DNA of 63,765 nt from a virus. Below are positions 52,653-60,145 of the stretch, piece by piece. The position numbers and the translations under genes were made by a program. The notes under the pieces were generated by a model. That model was not told where the DNA came from, did not search any database, and saw nothing but the letters and a program-made list of their open reading frames with translations. Within the stretch, counting starts at the first letter, position 1. Each line of letters opens with the position of its first letter. The stretch lies in IMG/VR virus record IMGVR_UViG_3300020220_005971, positions 1-63,765 of that record; one strand, written 5' to 3'.

Positions 52653-53487
52653 AAAATTTCATGTAATAATCTAACCCTTCATCGGTTCCCAAATAATCTT
52701 TTCTGGCACGTCTGAAATTTAAATCAAATGAATCTTCGTCGAAAAAGTAAATATAGAACTCGTCTGATTCAACAAAGCGTTTTTTTTCTCCGTTACCGGT
52801 AAAACCTCCGATCATAAAAGTATCTACACTTGTTAATCTATAATATTCTTGATATGTGATTGAAGCCTCAGTACCAACCCTCATCTCAGACAAATCTTTC
52901 AGATTTTTATTCCAAGAAATGAAGATAAAGGTTTCGTAATTTGTACGAGTATCAGATTGAAGTTCTCCAGTTCCGTCACACTCTTCACATGCGATATTTC
53001 CATCACCTCCGCACTGCCTACAAGTTGTTTCCCCGTCACCACCACATTCTCCACATTCTATTTCTCTTTCACCCTTACATTCAGGACAGGTTTCACCATC
53101 GACCTTACCTTTTCCTGAACACGCGAAACATCTTTCCACACCCTCACCATCACATTGTTGACAAGTTTCCTTACCCGAACCATCACAATTTTCACAAGTA
53201 TTGTAACCTTCACCATCACATGAATCACATTTTTCTGTAAAAAAATCACCTGATTCCAAATAGAATCCGACCACAAACAATTTATCTCTTATGGATTCAT
53301 AAAAGTCGAAATTCCCTGTCTTTTTCAAAGACACGATCATCATAAACAAATTCAATAAAAAATCTGGGGATTTTCTCTCAAGATAGTCTTTATATCTTGA
53401 TCTTAAATTCATAATATCTTCCCAATCTACCTCTTCAGGAGTTAGTTCGGCGAAGTTCTTGGCTAATATTTCTAATTTACTCGGCAA
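52645..53487 (-). CDS. DnaJ-type zinc-finger array protein
   Basis: 280 aa without a J-domain. About residues 88-185 contain eight CxxCxGxG-type motifs in a row (CDSCDGEG, CENCDGSG, CQQCDGEG, CFACSGKG, degenerate CPECKGER, CGECGGDG, CRQCGGDG, CEECDGTG), whereas DnaJ has four. Each pair could hold one zinc, giving about four zinc sites. Flanking helical domains are unrecognised. Such arrays bind unfolded protein or nucleic acid. It overlaps both neighbours and may assist assembly of phage proteins together with the phage DnaJ. Confidence 0.7.
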   Translation of the reverse strand: MPSKLEILAKNFAELTPEEVDWEDIMNLRSRYKDYLERKSPDFLLNLFMMIVSLKKTGNFDFYESIRDKLFVVGFYLESGDFFTEKCDSCDGEGYNTCENCDGSGKETCQQCDGEGVERCFACSGKGKVDGETCPECKGEREIECGECGGDGETTCRQCGGDGNIACEECDGTGELQSDTRTNYETFIFISWNKNLKDLSEMRVGTEASITYQEYYRLTSVDTFMIGGFTGNGEKKRFVESDEFYIYFFDEDSFDLNFRRARKDYLGTDEGLDYYMKFYE

Positions 53488-53854
53488 CGGCTAAATCAAT
53501 TTTAAATGACATATTGAACACATGACTTTCATCAAATCTAAAATCAATATTCCAAATGATTCCATCCACTGAAATGAAATTTTGATAATCCATGTTTATT
53601 TTACCTTGGGGAGTAATTGGATATTTGGCAATTATCTCTTGGAGTTTTTGAGACATTGTTTGAATATCATGGGCGAAATCATAAATTTCAGGATCAATTT
53701 TTCCTTGATAATCGAAAGCGATGTTAACGAAATATTCATTAATCAAGCCCTGTTTATTATACACAAACTCAACGCCAAACTCTTTGATTGTAAAATCTTT
53801 TGCTTCCTGACGGACTAAATAATTTAATTTATCGATTAATACTTTTTTGTCCAT
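53477..53854 (-). CDS. Hypothetical protein with tag-like N-terminus
   Basis: 125 aa (MDKKVLIDKLNYLVRQEAKD, then a beta-rich body to FNMSFKIDLAVAE). Starts a minus-strand unit; ATATTTAT (53859-53866, minus) is 4 nt before its ATG. Function unknown. Confidence 0.5.
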   Translation of the reverse strand: MDKKVLIDKLNYLVRQEAKDFTIKEFGVEFVYNKQGLINEYFVNIAFDYQGKIDPEIYDFAHDIQTMSQKLQEIIAKYPITPQGKINMDYQNFISVDGIIWNIDFRFDESHVFNMSFKIDLAVAE

Positions 53855-53858
53855 AATT

Positions 53859-53866
53859 ATAAATAT
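53859..53866 (-). promoter_or_regulatory. ATATTTAT motif, minus strand
   Basis: Reads CAATATTTATAATT toward the 53477-53854 gene, with 4 nt to the ATG. Confidence 0.35.
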
Positions 53867-53917
53867 TGTTTGTTTATAAGTTTTTGTTTTCTATATTTCA
53901 AAAATAAAACTGAATTT

Positions 53918-54346
53918 ATGTCTATAATCGTAAAGGTAACACAAGAAGAGATTCTCAACACACCAAATGATTTTGCTTTGGGGGGACTTGTCAGAGACAA
54001 GTATTGGCAAGAGAAAAGAAATCAAGAGGGTCCACCGATTGGTGATGAACACTTTTTTTTGGATATAAACGATGACGGAACAGTAAACAAGATAATACGT
54101 CCTTGGGAATGCTCAATCAGTGGTGAAAACACAAAAGAGGTTGAATATGATTACCTTGTAGGTTATGATCACTTAAATTGTGCCTTGAAACAAGAACTTA
54201 GTCCTGATCCCGATAGTTTTGATAAATGTGTAATTTGCGGTAAAGAAACACCCTATTTGGTATCTACACACATTGATATGAGAATTGGTTATGTTGAAGG
54301 AGGAGGACAAGGGTGTTATCAACCAAACGTATGTGATAGAGTATAA
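53918..54346 (+). CDS. Small protein with CxxC zinc-binding motif
   Basis: 142 aa from ATG 53918 (MSIIVKVTQEEILNTPNDFA). KCVICGKETPYLVSTHIDMR with a later GCYQPNVC could hold a metal. Its stop overlaps the ATG of the hydroxylase-like gene, so both are likely made together. An upstream in-frame start (53870) gives an unrelated hydrophobic extension and was not used. Confidence 0.55.
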   Translation: MSIIVKVTQEEILNTPNDFALGGLVRDKYWQEKRNQEGPPIGDEHFFLDINDDGTVNKIIRPWECSISGENTKEVEYDYLVGYDHLNCALKQELSPDPDSFDKCVICGKETPYLVSTHIDMRIGYVEGGGQGCYQPNVCDRV

Positions 54347-54942
54347 TGGACTTATCTAAATTTATTTATTATAAAGAAAATGTATTCTCAGATGAGTTTT
54401 GTGACTCATTGCTGAAACTTTTCAATGACCTTGAAAAAGATGATAACGTTAATGTGGGATCAATGATGGGGGGTGTTGACTTCGATGTAAAAAATACTAC
54501 TGAAATTAATTTATATGACCACCCTGAGTTGGTAAATCATGAGAATTTTTTCAGTGTTATAAATAAACACTTAAGTGATCATTTTCTCAATAATTTACCG
54601 TTCAGGTATTCTTTTGATGCAGATAAAAAATTATTTCCTGGTTCTTCAACCTATGAGACTTGTCAAATCCAAAAATACAAAAAGGGTGAAGGACACTACG
54701 AATCGTGGCATGTTGAGGTTGAAAATTTAAAAAGCTCGGCAAGATCATTTTCAATGATTGTTTACCTAAACGATGTTTATCAAGGTGGGGAAACAGGATT
54801 CCTTTACCCCGAGATAAAAATCAAGCCATCCAAAGGTGGTTTAGTTATTTTTCCAAGTTCCTTCCCTTTTGTACATTGTGGATTCAAACCAATCTCTAAC
54901 GACAAATACATAATTGCTACTTGGTTAGTTTATTTGGATTAA
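54346..54942 (+). CDS. 2OG-Fe(II) oxygenase, prolyl-4-hydroxylase-like
   Basis: 198 aa. YKKGEGHYESWHVEVEN gives a metal-binding His122-x-Glu124 (HxE variant of HxD), MIVYLNDVYQGGETGFL is the double-stranded beta-helix core, FPSSFPFVHCGF gives the second His (177), and ISNDKYIIATWLVYL gives Lys187 for 2-oxoglutarate. This is the prolyl-4-hydroxylase-like subfamily seen in phages. It hydroxylates Pro, Lys or another acceptor; substrate unknown. With three collagen fibres in the same window, fibre hydroxylation is a reasonable hypothesis. Confidence 0.85.
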   Translation: MDLSKFIYYKENVFSDEFCDSLLKLFNDLEKDDNVNVGSMMGGVDFDVKNTTEINLYDHPELVNHENFFSVINKHLSDHFLNNLPFRYSFDADKKLFPGSSTYETCQIQKYKKGEGHYESWHVEVENLKSSARSFSMIVYLNDVYQGGETGFLYPEIKIKPSKGGLVIFPSSFPFVHCGFKPISNDKYIIATWLVYLD

Positions 54943-54983
54943 TTTTTTTGTAAAAAAAATTATGGTAATTCGTCTGAAATTAC

Positions 54984-54991
54984 TATCTTTG
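54984..54991 (+). promoter_or_regulatory. Bacteroidota-type -7 element TATCTTTG
   Basis: ACTATCTTTGTATTC lies 19 nt before the ATG at 55011. No well-spaced -33 element is evident. Confidence 0.5.
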
Positions 54992-55010
54992 TATTCACAA
55001 AACACACACC

Positions 55011-55766
55011 ATGACTACCACAACCCAAGTTTCAGTTCAAGACAAAGTTCGTAACTACCAAGGTCAAAACCGTTTCATCCTCAACATGAAAGACGCCCTT
55101 AAAAGATGGGGAGGTCTTACTCCTAAGCAGCTCGCCGCTACCGAGAAGGCTCTTAACTCCGAGGTTAAGACTATAAACAAGGAGGAGTTACCTGAAAACG
55201 TGAAGCGTATCGTCGAATACAAGGGTGAGAACCCATTCGTTAAGGACATCGCTTCCAAATTTCAAAAGTGGGGTACACTTACCTCAAAGCAAATCTCAAC
55301 CGCTTTGGCTCAGATTCAAAAGGAAGAAGATAAGGAAAAAACTATTCGGATGAATTGGCCAACACCCGGTGAAACAATCATGATAGGTCGTAAAATCGGT
55401 ATTATGTTGAAAGAAAAATACGGTCTTGAGTTTAATCCTGTTCTTTTGGATATTGTCAAACTTAGAGCAGTATCTCCAAAAGCGGTTATGTTCGAAGGCA
55501 AAATGACTATTAAGCGTGGTGACGTTTGTATGTGTTGTGGTAGAACTCTTACTGATGAGTTTTCTATGTTAACCAAAATGGGTAAGATATGTGCCTCACA
55601 CATGAAAGTGGAATACATAACAAGCGTCCATGAAGCGGAAGCCTTCCGTGAGAGATATCTCCGCAGGGTCGAGGAAATCGGAGTTATGGAATTTTGGATA
55701 CCAAAGAACCAAATAAAAAAATGGAACGGATCTACAGAGAGTGTGATTCCTATGTTAACTAAATAA
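55011..55766 (+). CDS. Duplicated-helix protein with C-terminal zinc finger
   Basis: 251 aa. Two copies of a short unit: FILNMKDALKRWGGLTPKQL (about 23) and FVKDIASKFQKWGTLTSKQI (about 76). The C-terminal CMCCGRTLTDEFSMLTKMGK then ICASHM is a DUF6011-like zinc finger. The first third uses many C- and G-ending codons (GCC, AAG, AAC, CTC), unlike its AT-rich neighbours, which suggests selection for high expression or recent acquisition. Own promoter and own terminator, so a monocistronic, probably highly transcribed gene. Confidence 0.6.
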   Translation: MTTTTQVSVQDKVRNYQGQNRFILNMKDALKRWGGLTPKQLAATEKALNSEVKTINKEELPENVKRIVEYKGENPFVKDIASKFQKWGTLTSKQISTALAQIQKEEDKEKTIRMNWPTPGETIMIGRKIGIMLKEKYGLEFNPVLLDIVKLRAVSPKAVMFEGKMTIKRGDVCMCCGRTLTDEFSMLTKMGKICASHMKVEYITSVHEAEAFRERYLRRVEEIGVMEFWIPKNQIKKWNGSTESVIPMLTK

Positions 55767-55767
55767 T

Positions 55768-55797
55768 AAAAACCCCTCCAAAAATGAGGGGTTTTTA
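55768..55797 (+). terminator. Rho-independent terminator
   Basis: AAAACCCCTC (55769-55778) pairs with GAGGGGTTTT (55786-55795) directly after the stop codon. Confidence 0.8.
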
Positions 55798-55798
55798 T

Positions 55799-55806
55799 TA
55801 TATTTG
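55799..55806 (+). promoter_or_regulatory. Bacteroidota-type -7 element TATATTTG
   Basis: TATATTTG sits right after the terminator and 6 nt before the ATG at 55813. Confidence 0.45.
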
Positions 55807-55812
55807 TCAAAT

Positions 55813-56388
55813 ATGAATAATTTAATTATTGTCGCACACCCTAATAAACAAAGTTTTTGTTATAACGGTATAAAAAATACAATTGTAGATACACTTGAAC
55901 TCCATAGAGAATCATACTACATAATTGATTTATACACTGAGATAAAATCATTAGATTTTGGTGTTGACAAAGTCAAAGAATATAAAGAGTTAATCAATTG
56001 GGCTAATAGGATTTATTTTATTTCCCCTGTATGGTGGTTTAGATGTGCACCAATGCTTGAACTATTTTTCGATCAAATCTTCACTCCTGGTTTTGCTTAT
56101 AAATTTAAACCAATAACAAAAAATTACGGAATACCTATCCCGTTGCTAAAAGATAAGAAAGTCAGAACGTACCTGACACACGGGGCACCGGCTTTACCTG
56201 TTTTGACCATTTATTTAAACTCTGTAAAGTTACGACTTGTAATGGGTGTTTATTCTTTCGTTTTCGGATGGTTCAAAACCAAAACTAGACAGTTTTGGAG
56301 TGTACCATTTGTCAGTCACAATAAAAGATTAATTTATTTAGAAAAAGTTAAACAAGACATAAAAAACGATATTGGACATGAAATATAG
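55813..56388 (+). CDS. Flavodoxin-fold NAD(P)H quinone reductase-like
   Basis: 191 aa from ATG 55813 (MNNLIIVAHPNKQSFCYNGI). VAHPNKQSFC and ISPVWWFRCAPMLELFFDQI, then FTPGFAYKF are the FMN- and dimer-contact motifs of the NAD(P)H dehydrogenase (quinone)/KefF/MdaB family. It would reduce quinones or related electrophiles. Likely an auxiliary metabolic gene, next to a thioesterase. Confidence 0.85.
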   Translation: MNNLIIVAHPNKQSFCYNGIKNTIVDTLELHRESYYIIDLYTEIKSLDFGVDKVKEYKELINWANRIYFISPVWWFRCAPMLELFFDQIFTPGFAYKFKPITKNYGIPIPLLKDKKVRTYLTHGAPALPVLTIYLNSVKLRLVMGVYSFVFGWFKTKTRQFWSVPFVSHNKRLIYLEKVKQDIKNDIGHEI

Positions 56389-56758
56389 AACAAGAAAATT
56401 AATTAAGCCAGAAGATTTAAACTCCCGAGGTACATTGTTTGGTGGACAGGTATTAAAGTGGATCGATGAGGAGGCTGCAATCTTCTGTATCTGTCAACTT
56501 GAATCCACAAACATAGTGACCAAGGCAATGTCCGCTATAAACTTCGTACAGACCGCAAAAACGGGAGATATTGTTGAGATTGGATGTGAAGTAGTCAAAT
56601 TTGGAAACACGTCTATAACGGTCTCCTGCGACGTTAGAAACAAAAATACAAAACAATCAATTATTAGAATTGATGAAATTGTTTTCGTGCTTTTAGACGA
56701 AAATGGAAAACCAAAAACTCATGGCAAGTCCGAGACACGACATACAGAAGATGATTGA
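56378..56758 (+). CDS. Hotdog-fold acyl-CoA thioesterase (YciA-like)
   Basis: 126 aa from ATG 56378. RKLIKPEDLNSRGTLFGGQV (GTLFGG with the hotdog helix LKWIDEEAA) and VQTAKTGDIVEIGCEVVKFG match YciA/BFIT-type thioesterases, which hydrolyse acyl-CoA. Overlaps the reductase by 11 nt and the next gene by 56 nt. Metabolic benefit to the phage is unknown; membrane or CoA balance is one option. Confidence 0.8.
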   Translation: MKYRTRKLIKPEDLNSRGTLFGGQVLKWIDEEAAIFCICQLESTNIVTKAMSAINFVQTAKTGDIVEIGCEVVKFGNTSITVSCDVRNKNTKQSIIRIDEIVFVLLDENGKPKTHGKSETRHTEDD

Positions 56759-57056
56759 CGAGGTATTAGAAAACTTCGACTTCGAAAAAGTATATCTCAC
56801 AATGAAAGCTTTAAGGTGGAGATGGGGAACCGTACCACAAACACCTCCACCCATGGAAAAACTCAGGGAAACTGCTGAATATTTACTTTTGGGGTGTATA
56901 AACGGTGCGTTAAAATGTGAGGATTTAAAACCAGATGTTGCTTATCTGAATTCAAGTGGCGGATTCAAAGCTTACTGTCACCTGAATAGATATAAACACG
57001 TCACCTCCTTACATTTAGAATTTATTGTTTCGTTTTACGAAGCCGATGGTGACTAA
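56703..57056 (+). CDS. Hypothetical protein
   Basis: 117 aa; ATG 56703 or, more probably, ATG 56721 (MASPRHDIQKMIDEVLENFD). WRWGTVPQTPPPMEKLRETA and a beta-rich end HVTSLHLEFIVSFYEADGD. The first 56 nt overlap the thioesterase gene. No family recognised. Confidence 0.5.
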   Translation: MENQKLMASPRHDIQKMIDEVLENFDFEKVYLTMKALRWRWGTVPQTPPPMEKLRETAEYLLLGCINGALKCEDLKPDVAYLNSSGGFKAYCHLNRYKHVTSLHLEFIVSFYEADGD

Positions 57057-57094
57057 TGATTTATTTTTAATAATATTTTTTCTATTTTTAATTC

Positions 57095-57790
57095 ATGATT
57101 GATCTCAAGTTACCGAAATATCTCAAGACTCAATACGCAACCGCGTATCCATTTCCTCACATCGTAATTGACAACTTCATGAACGAGTCATATTTGAAAA
57201 AGGCAGTTAATGAAATACCTTTTATAAATAATTGGGAACATGACAAAGGAGAGGAGGAGGACGCTGGCGGTGAACATCAATTCAGAAAGTTGTACTTGTG
57301 TTCAGGATTCCCTGAATATGTAAATAATGTTCTTGGATTCATGAATTCAACCGAAGTTCTGAAATATTTGGAGGAACTCACTGGAATAAAAGAATTAATC
57401 CCTGATCCAACCTATTATGGTGGTGGAATACATAGGATTAAATCGAGAGGTAGATTATCAGTGCATGTTGATTACAATTATCATCCGATCACCAAACTTC
57501 ATAGGAGATTGAATTTACTTCTTTATCTCAATAAAGATTGGAAAAAAGAGTGGGGAGGAGACCTTCAATTGTGGACCCCCGATTTGAAAACCTGTGTTAA
57601 AAAAATTGATCCAATATTCAACAGAGCTGTTATATTTTCGATATCAGATAAAGCATACCATGGTCATCCTGGTCCATTGAAAACACCTGAAGAAGTTGAT
57701 AGATTATCATTTGCACTTTATTATTTTACAAAAGAAAGACCAATTCATGAGATATCCGAACCTCATATGGCTTTGTTTAAACACGTATGA
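57095..57790 (+). CDS. 2OG-Fe(II) oxygenase, prolyl-4-hydroxylase-like 2
   Basis: 231 aa. Metal triad HVDYN (His124, Asp126) and distal His189 or His191 in AYHGHPGPL; 2-oxoglutarate Arg203 in DRLSFALYYFT; core strand LNLLLYLNKDWKKEWGGDLQ. A proline/lysine-hydroxylase-like fold of the type often found beside glycosyltransferases. It overlaps the GT2 gene by 4 nt (ATGA), suggesting hydroxylation followed by glycosylation. Substrate unknown: fibre collagen or a sugar nucleotide-linked product. Confidence 0.85.
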   Translation: MIDLKLPKYLKTQYATAYPFPHIVIDNFMNESYLKKAVNEIPFINNWEHDKGEEEDAGGEHQFRKLYLCSGFPEYVNNVLGFMNSTEVLKYLEELTGIKELIPDPTYYGGGIHRIKSRGRLSVHVDYNYHPITKLHRRLNLLLYLNKDWKKEWGGDLQLWTPDLKTCVKKIDPIFNRAVIFSISDKAYHGHPGPLKTPEEVDRLSFALYYFTKERPIHEISEPHMALFKHV

Positions 57791-59028
57791 AGACAAAATT
57801 ACCCGTAGCATTAGTATATGGTTGGGATAGAATCGGAACCTTCGAATTAATTTCCGATGTTTACCATTGGGAAGGATTATCCGAAAAGGTTAAAGTTCAT
57901 TCAAAAAAACACATTAACAACTTTCGACAAGATTTTATTGAACATGATCCAGATATTATATTAACTATAGGTAAACAACTTCAATCTAATTTGGATTCAT
58001 TGAACCGTAGAATAGTAACGATTGATGAAATATTTCCTGACAATGTAATCGCAAATATTATTGTATGTGAAACTACATTCAGAAACTCTTCAAAAATTGC
58101 ACCAAAATTTTCAATTTTTACACCAACTTACAAAACAGGTGAAAGAATCTATAGAACATATGAAAGTTTATCCAACCAAACGTACACGGATTGGGAATGG
58201 ATTATAGTCGATGACTCTCCTGATGAAGATACTTGGAATAATATACAACAGATTTCCTCTCAAGACTTCAGGGTTAAACCATATAAAGTCACACCTATCT
58301 CTAATGGAATCGTTGGTTTGGTAAAAAACAGAGCGTGTCATCTTAGTGAGGGAGAGTGGTTGGTGGAACTTGATCACGATGATTATCTTTTACCAACTTG
58401 TTTAGAAGAACTCGATAATGCATCAAAAAAATTTCCCGACGCTGGATTCATGTATTCAGAGGTTTGTGAATTATATGATGACGGCGAAATGAAATATTAT
58501 ACTGACATTTGGGGTGACCAAGGATACTCCAATCCTCGTAACACGTTTAACGTCGGTTACGGGATACATCATTGGATAAAAAATGGGGTAGACAATTTTC
58601 TAAGTCACCGTTATTCTGATATTAACCCTTTATCAATAAGATACAATTTTTCGATGCCAAATCACGTGAGAGCATGGAACAAGAATGTTTATCTGAAAGT
58701 AGGAGGCCACAATAAAAGATTACCTGTAGCAGATGATTATGAACTAATTGTGAGAACCTTCTTAGAGACAAAATTCATCCATGTAAAAAAACTTCTATAT
58801 TTACAATACAACAACAGAAATAGCACAGTTGACAACAACGTAATTGATATCAATAGGAGAGCAAGGTTAATCAAGGATCATTTTGATCAAAAAATACACC
58901 AAAGGATTATTGATTTGGGTTTTAAGGATTGGATGTGGAATGAAGGTGAACATAGATCTCACTTGGATTTCAAAGATAAATTGGTTTACAATGACCTTGA
59001 ACAAGTCATGAATTACATCTATTTATAG
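57787..59028 (+). CDS. GT2-family glycosyltransferase with N-terminal extension
   Basis: 413 aa. About 1-95 is an unrecognised domain, perhaps a degenerate GT-B or acceptor module (LPVALVYGWDRIGTFELISD). From about 98 a GT-A fold: FSIFTPTYKTGERIYRTYES, WIIVDDSPDEDTW and LVELDHDDYLLP (DxD-like). C-terminal MPNHVRAWNKNVYLKVGGHN and VADDYELIVRTF are typical of GT2. Donor and acceptor unknown. Pairs with the adjacent hydroxylase. Confidence 0.85.
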   Translation: MKTKLPVALVYGWDRIGTFELISDVYHWEGLSEKVKVHSKKHINNFRQDFIEHDPDIILTIGKQLQSNLDSLNRRIVTIDEIFPDNVIANIIVCETTFRNSSKIAPKFSIFTPTYKTGERIYRTYESLSNQTYTDWEWIIVDDSPDEDTWNNIQQISSQDFRVKPYKVTPISNGIVGLVKNRACHLSEGEWLVELDHDDYLLPTCLEELDNASKKFPDAGFMYSEVCELYDDGEMKYYTDIWGDQGYSNPRNTFNVGYGIHHWIKNGVDNFLSHRYSDINPLSIRYNFSMPNHVRAWNKNVYLKVGGHNKRLPVADDYELIVRTFLETKFIHVKKLLYLQYNNRNSTVDNNVIDINRRARLIKDHFDQKIHQRIIDLGFKDWMWNEGEHRSHLDFKDKLVYNDLEQVMNYIYL

Positions 59029-59030
59029 TT

Positions 59031-59414
59031 GTGAAACTGTCTCTCAAAAATATAAGAAAAAATTTAAAACCGAACCAAGTAGGAATAACCAAGGACTTTT
59101 TGGAATTTCTACAGGATAATGCGCCCATTAATAAAGATCTTGTATTTGTTTTTCAAGACAAAAGAAATGAGTCGATTACAACAGGTAGTGAATCTAATGG
59201 TCGTATTGCTGTGTTCTGTAAAAGTAGAATTTTGATTGATATTCTCAGAACTATATCTCATGAATGGATACACGCACTACAAAGTTCGGATCCAACGAAA
59301 ATAAACCAGTCTGAGATTGATAGTGAAGCTGAAGCTAATACAATATCCGCATACCTTCTGAGAAAATTTTGTAAAGAGAATCCCGAAAACGAAACAGAAC
59401 TTTATAAAGATTAA
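59031..59414 (+). CDS. Small HExxH zincin-like protein
   Basis: 127 aa, GTG start at 59031. TISHEWIHALQSSDPTKINQ holds HEWIH (about residue 82-86), and SEIDSEAEANTIS follows as a possible third-ligand region. The order HExxHAxxxSDPT resembles the [10 protein letters not shown] of the 34329 protein. A minimal zinc-peptidase-like fold. The last gene before a short one at 59416. Confidence 0.6.
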   Translation: MKLSLKNIRKNLKPNQVGITKDFLEFLQDNAPINKDLVFVFQDKRNESITTGSESNGRIAVFCKSRILIDILRTISHEWIHALQSSDPTKINQSEIDSEAEANTISAYLLRKFCKENPENETELYKD

Positions 59415-59415
59415 T

Positions 59416-59640
59416 ATGAAAACATACCGAAAACTATTGAGATTTATTTACGGAGTGCCTCAAAAACAATTGAATTGGACAGTCAAGGATTTTAAAATTG
59501 CCAAATCAATTTTAAAAAGATACGACCACCCATTCACATCAAAAAGATCCTTGTGGGATTATTATAATTCTCCTTGGTACGAATCGACAGACATTCTTCA
59601 GGCGGCAAATAATATTATTCGTAGTCCTTTACCCAAATAA
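59416..59640 (+). CDS. Small basic hypothetical protein
   Basis: 74 aa (MKTYRKLLRFIYGVPQKQLN ... WYESTDILQAANNIIRSPLP). Starts one base after the zincin stop. Basic N-terminus, helical. Converges with the 59615 gene. Unknown. Confidence 0.45.
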   Translation: MKTYRKLLRFIYGVPQKQLNWTVKDFKIAKSILKRYDHPFTSKRSLWDYYNSPWYESTDILQAANNIIRSPLPK

Positions 59641-59914
59641 CATCGGTACAACATACCCTTACTCCCAATAATTTTTCAGTTGCCCTACCAACTTTAATTT
59701 GAAGTGATCTAGCGGAATCTGCTCTCGAATTTATACTCATTTGACTATAAATTTTTATACCATAAACCCAATCACACATTGCAGTTTTGTGTTGAGACCC
59801 AAAGACAAAAAAAACTTCAATTTTGTCAATATCAGAAAACTCATTCAATTTAAGCAAAGTATTAAAACCTCCTTGAAGAAATCTCTTCATCTTTTCATTT
59901 CCTTCATTAGACAT
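59615..59914 (-). CDS. Small hypothetical protein
   Basis: 99 aa (MSNEGNEKMKRFLQGGFNTL, then KIEVFFVFGSQHKTAMCDWV, then strand-rich end VRVCCTDVIWVKDYE). A TATTTAT element (59932-59939, minus) is 17 nt upstream. Overlaps the convergent gene by 26 nt. No family recognised. Confidence 0.5.
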   Translation of the reverse strand: MSNEGNEKMKRFLQGGFNTLLKLNEFSDIDKIEVFFVFGSQHKTAMCDWVYGIKIYSQMSINSRADSARSLQIKVGRATEKLLGVRVCCTDVIWVKDYE

Positions 59915-59959
59915 AAATCTTAGTTATCATTATAAATATAAAATACAAGAGTAATAAAA

Positions 59960-60145
59960 ATGAATAGAGTCAAACAAATGGGAATCTTCATTCCGATTGA
60001 AATCGGAGATGTCATTCTAACAGGAAGATTCAAAAATAAAAAAACCATAGTCAAATCAATTGGGGTTGATGAATATGGTATGCCCACCATCAATGGTAAA
60101 AGGGCATTAAATTTTAGAATTCCACCAAAACAAGAAAAAAAATGA
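59960..60145 (+). CDS. Small basic phage protein
   Basis: 61 aa (MNRVKQMGIFIPIEIGDVIL, then GRFKNKKTIVKSIGVDEYGM, then LNFRIPPKQEKK). Compact beta-rich domain. Overlaps the following sulfotransferase-like gene by 4 nt. Function unknown. Confidence 0.5.
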   Translation: MNRVKQMGIFIPIEIGDVILTGRFKNKKTIVKSIGVDEYGMPTINGKRALNFRIPPKQEKK

